NCBI RefSeq assembly: GCF_900143565.1
Contig: NZ_FREX01000003.1
Location: forward strand, 372,001 to 436,000
DNA: 64,000 bases
Direction of reading: 5' to 3'
Source: Pseudovibrio sp. Alg231-02
Lineage (GTDB): Bacteria; Pseudomonadota; Alphaproteobacteria; Rhizobiales; Stappiaceae
Below, piece after piece: positions 36,058 through 44,620 of the stretch. Position numbers and translations under genes: made by a program. How positions within the stretch are numbered: the stretch's first letter is position 1; each line of letters starts with the position of its first letter. The notes under the pieces are model-generated. The model had not been told where the DNA came from. It did not search any database and saw only the letters and a program-made list of their open reading frames with translations.

Positions 36058-36747
36058 ATGGACAGCTTGTTATTAGAGCATCTTTGCTTGCTTGAGGAGG
36101 GGGCGTTGAGACCTATAAATACGCTTGAGGATATTGAGCGGGAGCTCGCGTCTCTTGTACAGTTAGATGAGCGGCTTGTTCGCGTTGCTGATGTTGCAGG
36201 TGAGGTGCCTTTGCGCAGGCGCTCAGCTGATTTTGCCGGACTTTGCAATATCGTGGTGGCGCAGTTGCTTTCTGTGGCGGCTGCGGCGAGCATCTGGGCA
36301 AGGTTGGAGGCACTGGTGGTGCCATTTGAGCCGGATGTACTGCTTTCCAAAAGCGATGAGGAACTGCTGGGTGTTGGGCTTTCCAATGCAAAATTGCGGA
36401 CCTTGAAGGCCATTGCAGAAGAGCTGAAGGCTGGTTTGTGTTTGAACGAGGCGGTGGACTGGCCGGGTGAGGTGGCACACAAGCGGCTTTGTGAGATTAA
36501 GGGCATTGGTCCGTGGTCCGCAGATATCTTCCTGCTGTTTTGCGCTGGGCATCCGGATGTGTTTCCGGTTGGAGACGTGGCTTTGCAGGCGGCTGTACAG
36601 CATGCGTTTGATCTGGAAGAGCGCCCCAAGGGAAAGGTGCTTGCCGAAATTACTGAGGCATGGTCTCCTCATCGTGGAACTGCGGCGCGATTGTTCTGGT
36701 CTTATTATCGCGTGATGAAAGAAGGACGCGAGACCCTGCCAGTTTGA
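36058..36747 (+). CDS. DNA-3-methyladenine glycosylase II (AlkA-like)
   Basis: 229 residues of the HhH-GPD superfamily. VVAQLLSVAAAASIW opens the domain; the helix-hairpin-helix is LCEIKGIGPWSADIFLLF; the catalytic Asp lies in PVGDVALQAAV. It removes alkylated bases such as 3-methyladenine from DNA. It lacks the N-terminal Ada-like fold of E. coli AlkA, as do many alphaproteobacterial forms. The ATG at 36058 is preferred to TTG at 36034. Divergent from gluQ. Confidence 0.9.
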   Translation: MDSLLLEHLCLLEEGALRPINTLEDIERELASLVQLDERLVRVADVAGEVPLRRRSADFAGLCNIVVAQLLSVAAAASIWARLEALVVPFEPDVLLSKSDEELLGVGLSNAKLRTLKAIAEELKAGLCLNEAVDWPGEVAHKRLCEIKGIGPWSADIFLLFCAGHPDVFPVGDVALQAAVQHAFDLEERPKGKVLAEITEAWSPHRGTAARLFWSYYRVMKEGRETLPV

Positions 36748-36784
36748 AGGGGGCTGAGCCAATCATGAAATGGAGAGCTGCTTG

Positions 36785-37219
36785 ATGGAATCCAATGATT
36801 TTGTGGGTGCTGTGGACGCACAGATTGAACTGCTTCGCGATGGGAAGCCGCTTGAAGCGTTTGATGCATTCTTTGCGTCCTCTGTGCAGATGTATGCCAA
36901 TGATGTGCTGTTTGCGGATGGCGCTGCTGAAGGTCGTGCCAAGCAAGAGCCGTTTATCTCAGCAGCGCAATCCATCATTGGCAAGATTGAAGATGTTGTG
37001 ATTGATGAGGCGCGTGGTTTATGCGCCTTCCTCAATCTCAGCCAGTTTGTAGATAGTGCTGGTGTGTTGCAGCAGATTGACGGTTTGTGCTGGCAGCGCT
37101 GGGATGCTGGTAAGGTTGTTGAAGAGCGCTATTATGATGGTGCGATGATGAATGTCCTTTTGAAGGATGGTCTGCTTCAAGACCTTGCTGGTCATATGAC
37201 GATGCAAGAGGCTGAATGA
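36785..37219 (+). CDS. SnoaL/NTF2-like protein
   Basis: 144 residues, NTF2-like. MESNDFVGAVDAQIELLRDGKPLEAFDAFFASSVQMYANDVLFADGAAEGRAKQEPF shows the helix, hairpin and strand order of the fold. YYDGAMMNVLLKDGLL ends it. ATG at 36785 has GGAGAGC before it; the upstream ATG at 36770 is less likely. Its stop overlaps the next start as ATGA, so it is translationally coupled to the carboxylesterase. Function is unknown. Confidence 0.78.
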   Translation: MESNDFVGAVDAQIELLRDGKPLEAFDAFFASSVQMYANDVLFADGAAEGRAKQEPFISAAQSIIGKIEDVVIDEARGLCAFLNLSQFVDSAGVLQQIDGLCWQRWDAGKVVEERYYDGAMMNVLLKDGLLQDLAGHMTMQEAE

Positions 37220-37890
37220 ATATGCACGAGCTTGAGTGCATCCGCTTGGAGCCGAGCCATGCACCGATACGTAAACTGCTGGTGTTGCTGCATGGGTATG
37301 GCGGTGATGCTGGGGACATGGAGCCGACGGCGCGTGCCTTGCGCGACGAGCTGCCTGAAACCGCTGTTGTTTGCCTGAATGGGCCAGAGCCATGCGCGCA
37401 TTGGGTTGAGGGGCGGCAGTGGTTTGCGGCCTCTGAGTTTGATGCGCGGGAAATCTGGATTGGTGTGCAGGCTGCTGCGCCGTTGATAAACCGGGTGCTG
37501 GATGCCGAGCTGGAGCATTATGGTCTGCTGGAGCGTGACATGGTGCTGGGTGGCTTTTCGCAGGGCGCTATGGTTGCTTTGCATGTGGGGCCTCGGCGTT
37601 ATTCTGAGGCGGCTGGCTTGCTGAGTTTCTCCGGTGTTTTGGGTGGACCTGAGCATCTGGTGGAGCAGATGGTGGTGCGGCCTCCAGTGATGCTTCTGCA
37701 TGGCAGTGAGGATGATGTGGTGGCGGCGGCGTATCTTGGGGCTGCTCAAACGGCGCTGGAGAATGCAGGGTTTGATGTGGAAGCGCATGATCTGGAGGGG
37801 CTCGATCACTCCATCAATGGCGAGGAACAGGCATTGGCGCTCCGCTTCCTGAAAGAGCGGTTTGGAATTTCAGCGCCAACCACTATCTAA
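37216..37890 (+). CDS. Phospholipase/carboxylesterase (alpha/beta hydrolase)
   Basis: 224 residues of the carboxylesterase 2 / YpfH group. LLVLLHGYGGDAGDME holds the oxyanion region, GGFSQGAMVAL the nucleophilic Ser, LLHGSEDDVV the Asp and LDHSINGEE the His. It hydrolyses short acyl esters or lysophospholipids. Start ATG overlaps the previous stop (ATGA). ybaK follows 28 bases later, suggesting a three-gene operon. Confidence 0.9.
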   Translation: MNMHELECIRLEPSHAPIRKLLVLLHGYGGDAGDMEPTARALRDELPETAVVCLNGPEPCAHWVEGRQWFAASEFDAREIWIGVQAAAPLINRVLDAELEHYGLLERDMVLGGFSQGAMVALHVGPRRYSEAAGLLSFSGVLGGPEHLVEQMVVRPPVMLLHGSEDDVVAAAYLGAAQTALENAGFDVEAHDLEGLDHSINGEEQALALRFLKERFGISAPTTI

Positions 37891-37918
37891 AGGAAGCACA
37901 GGCCGGAGGAGGGGTTAT

Positions 37919-38392
37919 ATGTTGCAAAGTAAGCGTGCAAAGCAATTTCAGAGTTTTTTGGATGATCGTGGGCTTGGGTTAAAAGTCGTTGAGCTGCCAG
38001 AGTCTTCGCGCTCTGCTGCAGAGGCTGCGCAGGCGCTGGGCTGCGCTCAGGAACAGATCGTCAAATCCCTTGTCTTTCAGAAGCTGGATACCGAGGAAGC
38101 TATTTTGGTGCTGGCGAGCGGGACGAACCGCGTCAACGAAGACGCCATTTCTACAATCGTTGGTGGGCCGATCGGGCGGCCTGATGCCAAGTTCGTCAGA
38201 AACGTCACCGGATTCTCAATTGGCGGTATCCCACCGCTGGGACATAAGCAGGAGCTGACGGTTTTCGTGGATGAAGATCTGTTGAGCTTTGATGAAGTGT
38301 GGGCTGCTGCCGGAACGCCGAATGCAGTGTTCATGATGCCCGGAAATTTGCCGGACATTTTGGGAGACCATCAGGTCATCTGCGTGAAGTAG
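37919..38392 (+). CDS. YbaK/EbsC-type aminoacyl-tRNA deacylase
   Basis: 157 residues of the YbaK / ProRS-INS superfamily. LGCAQEQIVKSLVFQ with the key Lys, ILVLASGTNRVNEDAIS, and GIPPLGHKQELTVFVDEDLLSFDEVWAAAGTPNAVFMM cover the pocket. Members hydrolyse mischarged tRNA-Pro (Cys or Ala) in trans; the exact specificity class is not clear. Strong GGAGGAGG site before the ATG at 37919. Last gene of the putative operon. Confidence 0.9.
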   Translation: MLQSKRAKQFQSFLDDRGLGLKVVELPESSRSAAEAAQALGCAQEQIVKSLVFQKLDTEEAILVLASGTNRVNEDAISTIVGGPIGRPDAKFVRNVTGFSIGGIPPLGHKQELTVFVDEDLLSFDEVWAAAGTPNAVFMMPGNLPDILGDHQVICVK

Positions 38393-38396
38393 CAGG

Positions 38397-38609
38397 CTAC
38401 ATTCTGTCTTCGACTGGCCAATGAACGTAGGCTAGGATCCAGAGGAAGATCAGGTTAACCAGGGGAATGAAAGCCAGAATGGTCCAGATCCTTGAAAAGC
38501 CGAGACGGTTCAGGATTCTGGCGATTGGAATGACAACAACCAATATCCAGACGATCATGATGACGACTTGCCAAAGGGCGAAGCCTTCCATCATCATTTC
38601 ATGATCCAT
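38397..38609 (-). CDS. Small membrane protein with two spans
   Basis: 70 residues, two hydrophobic segments (VVIMIVWILVVVIPIARIL and IWTILAFIPLVNLIFLWILAYVHW). Similar short proteins occur across alphaproteobacteria without known function. Upstream on its strand is GGAGGTCGTTAC before ATG, a strong ribosome binding site, which supports a real gene. It converges with ybaK, four bases apart. Confidence 0.78.
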   Translation of the reverse strand: MDHEMMMEGFALWQVVIMIVWILVVVIPIARILNRLGFSRIWTILAFIPLVNLIFLWILAYVHWPVEDRM

Positions 38610-38768
38610 GTAACGACCTCCTGTCCATTTGCTTCAGGACCAACTATCTGTTTGATGGTTACAAAGGTCAAAGAAAATATTTATTGATTACAATTGCTTA
38701 TGACTAATTCATGGGCGTATTTTTAGGGGAAGAAGGACAGACCTATTCCTCCAACAAATGAGGGTACG

Positions 38769-39320
38769 ATGAGCACCGCTCTGATTATTATTGATGTCCA
38801 GAAATACTTATTTGATGTGGAGCCGCACCCTTTTGAGCGGGATGAAACGATTGCCCGTATCAACAGACTGAGCGCAAAAGCTCGTGAAGCAGGTGTACCA
38901 GTTATCGTTGTTCAGCATGAACGTGCAAACCATCAATTGGCTTATGGTTCTGAGGGATGGGAATTGCCGGACGATCTTGTTGTAACGGACAGTGATTTGA
39001 AGATGCGGAAAACTGCACCGGATTCCTTCTACAAAACCAATCTGAAAGAATTGTTGGATGAGCGCGGCATCACGAATCTGACGATCTGCGGGTTTGCTTC
39101 AGAGTTCTGCGTAGATACCACGTTCCGCCGTGCGGCTTCGCTTGGGTTTAACCTGCGGCTGGTGAATGATGCGCACACCACGCACGACAAAGAGCACGCT
39201 ACTGGACAGCAAATCAGAGAGCATCACAACAACACGCTGATTTATCTTCGTGGGTATGAGGGCAGTATTACCGCCCTTCCAGAGGTTGACGTTGAATTTG
39301 CGCAGGCAGTGACGGCTTAA
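38769..39320 (+). CDS. Isochorismatase-family cysteine hydrolase
   Basis: 183 residues. The catalytic triad is Asp10 (LIIIDVQ), Lys in MRKTAPDSFYKT, and Cys in CGFASEFCVDTTFR. The family includes nicotinamidase, isochorismatase and N-carbamoyl hydrolases; no specific substrate motif stands out. Monocistronic, with a 4-base overlap of its stop with the convergent polyprenyl synthase. Confidence 0.9.
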   Translation: MSTALIIIDVQKYLFDVEPHPFERDETIARINRLSAKAREAGVPVIVVQHERANHQLAYGSEGWELPDDLVVTDSDLKMRKTAPDSFYKTNLKELLDERGITNLTICGFASEFCVDTTFRRAASLGFNLRLVNDAHTTHDKEHATGQQIREHHNNTLIYLRGYEGSITALPEVDVEFAQAVTA

Positions 39321-40237
39321 CTTTCGCGATCTGCGATGTAGCGGGCCAGCGTCTTCAAGGTGTTGGCCTTTGCACCGTATGGCTCCAGCAGTTCATCTGC
39401 TTCTGCAATCAAGCGTGAGAGCTCTTGACGGGTGTGGCTTTCACCCAGCAGGCTGACGAGGGTTGCTTTGCCAGCTTCTGCATCTTTGCCCGTTGCCTTG
39501 CCAACCACTTCTGCATCGCCAGTCAAGTCCAGCAGGTCATCTGCCAGCTGGAACGCCAGACCGATGATTTCGCCAAAACGGGTGAGGCGAGCGATGTCGT
39601 CTTCTGTGGCATTTGCGAGCATCGCGCCTGCACGGCATGCATAACGAATGAGGGCGCCGGTCTTCATCGCCTGTAGCTGACGGATCTCAGCTTCTGTTCT
39701 GTCGCGATGTTCAGAGGCCAGGTCGAGCATCTGGCCGCCTGCCATACCGCCGATGCCGGATGCGCGGGCGAGTTCCCGAGACAATCGCAGACGAATGGCC
39801 GGATCAGGATGCACCTGCTCATCAGCAATGAAATCAAATGCGATCGTGAGCAGTGCATCCCCTGCAAGGATCGCCGTTGCCTCGTCAAATGCCTTATGGG
39901 TTGTTGGACGGCCACGACGCACATCGTCATCATCCATTGCAGGCAGGTCGTCATGGGCGAGGGAGTAGCAGTGAATGCATTCCAGTGCTGACGCAGCTAC
40001 AAGCGTGCCTTCATCTTCGTGACCGAACAAACGGGCAGCTTCCACCATGAGAACCGGGCGCAGGCGTTTGCCGCCGGACAGCGCTGCGTAGTTCATCGCT
40101 TCCAACAAGCGTTCGGGGCGGGCCAACTCCTCAGAACGAGCTGTCTCCCCTAATAGAGAGGTGAGCTTTTCTTCAAGAGACTGAGCGGTTTCGGTGATGA
40201 CCGATTTTAAAGCAACAGACACAGAACCCCATCCCAA
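39317..40237 (-). CDS. ispA: Polyprenyl (farnesyl) diphosphate synthase
   Basis: 306 residues. First Asp-rich motif DDLPAMDDDD with the downstream RRGRPTTHKAF, and second motif FQLADDLLDLTGD, identify a trans-isoprenyl diphosphate synthase of the IspA group. It makes farnesyl or geranylgeranyl diphosphate for quinones and undecaprenyl lipids. The residues before FARM (ALECIHCYSLAHDDL) suggest the farnesyl type. dxs and xseB are not next to it as they are in many relatives. Confidence 0.93.
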   Translation of the reverse strand: MGWGSVSVALKSVITETAQSLEEKLTSLLGETARSEELARPERLLEAMNYAALSGGKRLRPVLMVEAARLFGHEDEGTLVAASALECIHCYSLAHDDLPAMDDDDVRRGRPTTHKAFDEATAILAGDALLTIAFDFIADEQVHPDPAIRLRLSRELARASGIGGMAGGQMLDLASEHRDRTEAEIRQLQAMKTGALIRYACRAGAMLANATEDDIARLTRFGEIIGLAFQLADDLLDLTGDAEVVGKATGKDAEAGKATLVSLLGESHTRQELSRLIAEADELLEPYGAKANTLKTLARYIADRES

Positions 40238-40522
40238 ACGAGCAATTAAAATACAACAGATTTGAAAGTGCTTACCTATTCGACAGATAGCACGTTGATC
40301 GTTTGTCCCGAAAACAGCCCAACGTCAAGTGAAATGGCGTGTTACCGTAAGGTTCCTGCGGATTTTCGCCCCGTAAATATTCGGGTGAGATTTCCTGCGG
40401 AGTTGCCTTGTGGCTGTTTTTTTCTTTAGGTTAAATCTAAAGTTACCTAAGGTCATATAATAAGAGCCTCGCAATAAGGCGCCCTAGTAAGTCAGCTATA
40501 AGAGATGATAGGGGGAATAGAA

Positions 40523-41764
40523 ATGCGTGCACTTTCGAAGATTTTGTCGAGTTTTGTCCAAAAAGGGCAACTTGTAATTTTTGACGCCAAAGACAAAAAG
40601 CATGTTTTTGGTAGCGATGAAAGCGGCCCCTCCGCTGCATTGCGTTTTCACAGTCAGAAGCTTCCCTACACACTTCTGATTGATCCTGAACTGAAAGCAG
40701 CTGAAGCCTATATGGATGGCTTGATCACCATGGAGCCGGGTCACACTTTGAATGATCTGGTTGCTGTGTTTATGGCGAATGACGGCCTGCTTACAGAACA
40801 TCCTATTCAACGAATTCTAACCTTCATGAAAGACGGCCATACGCGGCGGCGACTTGGCCTGAACCTGAAGAAAAACAAAGCGCAGGTGCGTCATCACTAC
40901 GATCTGTCGACGGATTTGTATCGATTGTTTTTGGATGACGGGCTCAATTATAGTTGTGCTTATTACCGGACGCCTGAAGATACGCTTGAAGAAGCCCAAC
41001 AGGCCAAGCTGGATCATCTGGTTGCCAAGCTGGACCTGAAGCCAGGCATGTCAGTGCTTGAAATTGGCGGTGGTTGGGGTTCTCTGGCTATTCGCATGGC
41101 GCAGACTGGTGCGCAGGTGACCTCTCTCAACGTTTCTACCGAGCAGATCAAAATTGCTGAAGAGCGGGTGAAAGCTGCCGGTCTTGAAGGCAAGGTTGAT
41201 TTTGTATGTCTGGACTACAACGAGTTTGAAGGTGAGTTTGACCGCGTTGTTTCTGTCGGCATGATGGAACATGTTGGTCACGGCAATCTGGGTGCTTACT
41301 TTGCCAAGGTCAGAGACTGTCTGAAGCAGGATGGATATGCTGTCATTCACTCGATTGGTCGCAGTGGACCTCCGGGTGTGACTGGCCCATTCCTGAGCAA
41401 GTACATCTTTCCAGGTGGGTATTGTCCTGCTCTTTCAGAGACTTTTGCCGATATTGAGAAAACGGGTCTTTGGGTCTGTGATAACGAGATCTTACGGCTG
41501 CATTACTACTACACCCTGAGAGACTGGCGCCTTAATTTTGAGCGTAACCGGGACAAGATCAAAGAGTTGTATGACGAGCGCTTCTGCAAAATGTGGGAGT
41601 TCTATCTGTCAGGCTGCGAAATGAACTTCCTGCACGGGCGGCTCATGGTGTTCCAGTTGATCCTGTCTAAAGAACGGGATGCTGTACCGATCATCCGTGA
41701 CTTCATTGGTGACAATGAGCAGGCGATGATTTCTCATCGTGATGATCGCAGAAAAACGGCATAA
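40523..41764 (+). CDS. cfa: Cyclopropane-fatty-acyl-phospholipid synthase
   Basis: 413 residues. It transfers a methylene from S-adenosylmethionine to unsaturated acyl chains in the membrane. N-terminal lipid-binding region with SCP2-like character, then QVRHHYDLSTDLYRLFLDDGLNYSCAYY, VLEIGGGWGSLAIRMA (SAM site), VGMMEHVGHGNLGAYF and KYIFPGGYCPAL. The ATG at 40523 follows AGGGGGA; an in-frame ATG at 40505 is nearer a poor site. It is monocistronic. Confidence 0.94.
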   Translation: MRALSKILSSFVQKGQLVIFDAKDKKHVFGSDESGPSAALRFHSQKLPYTLLIDPELKAAEAYMDGLITMEPGHTLNDLVAVFMANDGLLTEHPIQRILTFMKDGHTRRRLGLNLKKNKAQVRHHYDLSTDLYRLFLDDGLNYSCAYYRTPEDTLEEAQQAKLDHLVAKLDLKPGMSVLEIGGGWGSLAIRMAQTGAQVTSLNVSTEQIKIAEERVKAAGLEGKVDFVCLDYNEFEGEFDRVVSVGMMEHVGHGNLGAYFAKVRDCLKQDGYAVIHSIGRSGPPGVTGPFLSKYIFPGGYCPALSETFADIEKTGLWVCDNEILRLHYYYTLRDWRLNFERNRDKIKELYDERFCKMWEFYLSGCEMNFLHGRLMVFQLILSKERDAVPIIRDFIGDNEQAMISHRDDRRKTA

Positions 41765-41871
41765 ATTGCTCTGCGCTAAAGAGAGGACTCCGGAATTAGT
41801 TCCGGGGTTTGTTAGGGTGGATCATTGACGCCCAGTGAAATCATTGGCTACTTTCCCGATGTTTAGAATGC

Positions 41872-42255
41872 ATGGGTGAAAGCAGGTCGTTGGTGTTTGA
41901 CGATATTACATTGCCCTCGCAAAGGCGGCGAGAGGGCATTTTCAACTTTTCCGAACCGGGTAAGTCGACAGCCTATGCCGTTTTGTTTGCGCTGTTGCTT
42001 GGTCAGTTCGCGGCGCATCGGTTTTACCTGCGTAAGCTCGGCAGTGCCGTTGTCATCAACTGTCTGAACATTACGGCAGTTTTGATCCTGATCCCGTTGC
42101 TCATGGGATTGGAGGGGCATAATTTGATTGCTGATCTGACGACAGGCGAGTGGATCGGCTTCGGTGTTGCCATCGGTATGGCGATGATCGCGAACATCTG
42201 GGTGCTTATCGATCTGATCGTGCTGATTGTATTGCTCGTTCGCGAGAGTTTTTAG
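41872..42255 (+). CDS. TM2-domain-containing membrane protein
   Basis: 127 residues with three hydrophobic segments. STAYAVLFALLLGQFAAHRFYLRKLGSA is a TM2 domain, with HRFYL in its loop. TM2 proteins are small and of unknown function. The N terminus is basic and soluble. The ribosome binding site is weak. A second, smaller TM2-type gene follows 150 bases later. Confidence 0.82.
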   Translation: MGESRSLVFDDITLPSQRRREGIFNFSEPGKSTAYAVLFALLLGQFAAHRFYLRKLGSAVVINCLNITAVLILIPLLMGLEGHNLIADLTTGEWIGFGVAIGMAMIANIWVLIDLIVLIVLLVRESF

Positions 42256-42404
42256 GGCAGAGTGTTGCTAAGGCTTGGCCCTTTCAAGTTTGCCTAGGAT
42301 GAATTCATAGCCCCTAGTTAGATGCCTTAAATATCGGGAGGTGTCTTGATCGATAATGCGTGTCAGCCTCTGAGTGTGATTGAAGCTCACCGGAGGTCGT
42401 AGTC

Positions 42405-42764
42405 ATGAGCGATCAAACCGCCAATTCTTCTGGTAACAGAAGTTTCTTTTATCTCAAGAACCCGCATAAATCTGCTGTGGTGACAGTGATCCTGTCGCTC
42501 TTTCTGGGCGGTTTGGGGCTGCATCGGTTTTATCTTGGTAAGCCGCTGAGTGGAGCTGTGATGCTCGTTCTTTCTTTGGTCACGGGTTTTCTGATTGTGA
42601 GCGGTCTGAACCGGATGGAGACATTGGACCCCAACGGGATGCTGATTGTTGTCAGTGGAGCCTTGGGGTTAGGAATGATTGTTTCCGCGTGGGCGCTGGT
42701 TGATTTGCTGATCATCCTTGTGGGGGTGTTCAATACGCCTTCCATCCCTGATGAGGTTCGCTAA
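42405..42764 (+). CDS. TM2-domain-containing membrane protein
   Basis: 119 residues, three hydrophobic segments. SAVVTVILSLFLGGLGLHRFYLGKPLSG is a canonical TM2 domain (GLHRFYLGK). ATG follows CCGGAGG. It may be a paralogue of the gene at 41872, sharing the HRFYL motif and overall layout. A RIME-like element begins at the stop codon. Confidence 0.85.
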   Translation: MSDQTANSSGNRSFFYLKNPHKSAVVTVILSLFLGGLGLHRFYLGKPLSGAVMLVLSLVTGFLIVSGLNRMETLDPNGMLIVVSGALGLGMIVSAWALVDLLIILVGVFNTPSIPDEVR

Positions 42765-42860
42765 AGCAGCCCGCATTTAAGTTGAAACACCTGAGCTGCT
42801 TTAGTCTTTGTTTTTGCGTATCTTTATCCGAAAACCGGTTTCCACTTTTCGGAGATACGC
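42761..42860. repeat. RIME-like element, copy 3
   Basis: CTAAAGCAGC/GCTGCTTTAG, then GCGTATCTTTATCCGAAAA with CTTTTCGGAGATACGC, joined by TCTTTGTTTTT. It includes the stop codon of the TM2 gene. Confidence 0.82.
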
Positions 42861-42885
42861 TGTAGGCTCATGACAAAGAAAAAGC

Positions 42886-42910
42886 CGAAGCTGGGGGGCT
42901 TCGGCTTAGC
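42886..42910 (-). terminator. Terminator of the ahpD-like gene
   Basis: Reading the minus strand, AAGCCGAAGC pairs with GCTTCGGCTT across CCCCCA, then TTTC. It ends transcription coming from the AhpD-family gene. Confidence 0.75.
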
Positions 42911-43006
42911 TCTTGGAGCCAGTTTAGGCATCGCCTGTTATTCGGGGCACGAATAATCCTGGGAGGGGATTAAACAGGGCGAAACCCTATAGAGAGGCGC
43001 TTGTGG

Positions 43007-43549
43007 TTATTCAGCTGCTTCCAATTCCAGTTCTGATGCTTCAAGGGCGACAGCAGCAGATTGGATGATTGATGCGAAACGAACAGCTGTTTGCACCATC
43101 TCGGCAGTTACACCAGCCTTGCGCAGGATAGCTTCATGGCTATCAATGCACATGCCACAGCCGTTGATGGCGGATACAGCAAGCGACCACAATTCAAAAT
43201 CGACTTTGTCTACGCCCGGCTTGCCAATCACGTTCATGCGCAATTTGGCAGGCATAGTTCCGTACTGCTCATTTGAGGAGAGGTGTACGAAGCGGTAGTA
43301 GATGTTGTTCATGCTCATGATTGATACAGCAGCTTTGGCGGCGCTCATGGCTTCTGCGGACAGGTGCGGAGCAGCTTCTGCGATCAGGGCCTTCTTCACG
43401 TCTGCATTGCGGGTGGCGATGGCGCAAGCGACGATCAGGCCGTATTTCTGTTGAGCAGTCAGAGATTCATCAGTTCCCATAGAGCCAAGATTCAAACGAA
43501 CGTCCTTAGCAAAGTCACCAAGGCGGGATTTCAAGGAATCGATGGACAT
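43007..43549 (-). CDS. Alkyl hydroperoxidase AhpD family protein
   Basis: 180 residues, helical AhpD/carboxymuconolactone decarboxylase fold. [25 protein letters not shown] contains the C-G-M-C redox pair and His of AhpD. In mycobacteria AhpD regenerates AhpC with lipoamide. Here it lies downstream of an AhpC-type peroxiredoxin in the same direction, 270 bases away, separated by a RIME-like element. The OxyR-like gene is nearby. Confidence 0.9.
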   Translation of the reverse strand: MSIDSLKSRLGDFAKDVRLNLGSMGTDESLTAQQKYGLIVACAIATRNADVKKALIAEAAPHLSAEAMSAAKAAVSIMSMNNIYYRFVHLSSNEQYGTMPAKLRMNVIGKPGVDKVDFELWSLAVSAINGCGMCIDSHEAILRKAGVTAEMVQTAVRFASIIQSAAVALEASELELEAAE

Positions 43550-43600
43550 GATGTTTCTCCTAATGATTTTGGCAATGGGCCACGTGCAAAGTGATGGTTT

Positions 43601-43660
43601 TTAGTTTTTGGTGCGCAAACTCTTCCGAAACCTGGTTTTTATTGTTTTCGGAAGTACGCT
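43601..43660. repeat. Partial RIME-like element, copy 4
   Basis: A shortened element with CTTCCGAAA and TTTTCGGAAG, matching the second half of the other copies, next to the full copy at 43720. Confidence 0.55.
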
Positions 43661-43719
43661 AAAAAGACCGGAGCCTGCGATTTTTCGCTTTATATGCTCC
43701 GGTCCTGATTGTTCCAGAC

Positions 43720-43822
43720 TTAGAGCTTGATGCCTTCATGTGCATTCAGACATCAAGCTCTAAGTCTTTGTTTTTTGTCGTATTCTTACCCGAAAACCGG
43801 AACCACTTTTCGGGAATACGCA
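43720..43822. repeat. RIME-like element, copy 5
   Basis: TTAGAGCTTGATG pairs with CATCAAGCTCTAA, then CGTATTCTTACCCGAAAA with CTTTTCGGGAATACG. It lies directly at the end of the AhpC gene, where it could serve as terminator or attenuator between ahpC and the ahpD-like gene. Confidence 0.82.
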
Positions 43823-44374
43823 TTAAGCTGCGATTACGTCGCCGCCAACTTCACGGTTACATGGGCAGAGTTCGTCGGTCTGCAGAGCGTCGAGAACGCG
43901 CAGGGTGTCTTTCGGGTTACGGCCAACGTTCAGGTTGGTTGCGTAGATGTGCTGGATGGTGTTTTCGTTGTCGACAACGAAGGTGTAGCGGTATGCAACG
44001 CCGTCTGGGGAGCGAACGCCAAGGCCATCGATCAGGGAACCGTTGGTGTCAGCGAATGCCCAGATTGGCAGCTTGTCGAGGTCTGCGTGGTCACGGCGCC
44101 ATGCCAGCTTACAGAATTCGTTGTCGGAAGAACCGCCGAGTACAACTGCGTCACGGTCTTCAAACTCACTTGCAAGGCGAGCGAATTCAGCGATTTCGGT
44201 TGGGCATACGAAAGTGAAGTCTTTTGGGTAGAAGAAGATTACTTTCCACTTACCTTCGAAGCTTTTTTCAGTGATTGCTTCAAATGCGCTTTCGCCGTTT
44301 TCTTCGTGGTTGTTGAAACCAGGCTTTACGCCAACTACTTCAAATTCTGGAAGCTTTTCGCCGATACCGAGCAT
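43823..44374 (-). CDS. Peroxiredoxin AhpC
   Basis: 183 residues, 2-Cys peroxiredoxin. The peroxidatic Cys is in FYPKDFTFVCPTEIAEF, the Arg in GRNPKDTLR, and resolving Cys in ELCPCNREVGG. It reduces H2O2, peroxynitrite and organic peroxides. AhpF is not present; the AhpD-like protein probably recycles it. It is divergent from the OxyR-like regulator, which suggests peroxide control. Confidence 0.94.
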   Translation of the reverse strand: MLGIGEKLPEFEVVGVKPGFNNHEENGESAFEAITEKSFEGKWKVIFFYPKDFTFVCPTEIAEFARLASEFEDRDAVVLGGSSDNEFCKLAWRRDHADLDKLPIWAFADTNGSLIDGLGVRSPDGVAYRYTFVVDNENTIQHIYATNLNVGRNPKDTLRVLDALQTDELCPCNREVGGDVIAA

Positions 44375-44509
44375 GGTACTCTCCTAAATATGGAATGACG
44401 CCAGAGCGCGTCGATTAGTGATTCTCATGAAGACCTGGAAAATAGGTCTTCGTTGGGGTCTTTATGCAACTCTTGATTTGATCGGTCAAAACGATAATAA
44501 CGAAGAAGT

Positions 44510-44528
44510 CCATCGATTTTTTCGATGG
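44510..44528. promoter_or_regulatory. Inverted repeat between ahpC and oxyR
   Basis: CCATCGA and TCGATGG enclose TTTTT in the 246-base divergent region. No exact OxyR ATAG-N7 tetranucleotide array was found, so the site is only a candidate operator or hairpin. Confidence 0.4.
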
Positions 44529-44620
44529 GCATGCTAAGTTGTCTCGGGATTGGCCAAATTCCGCCAAAACTTAGAGAAATTCTAATCTATGAGCTTTGAT
44601 CTGTGTCATCTGGTCGCACA

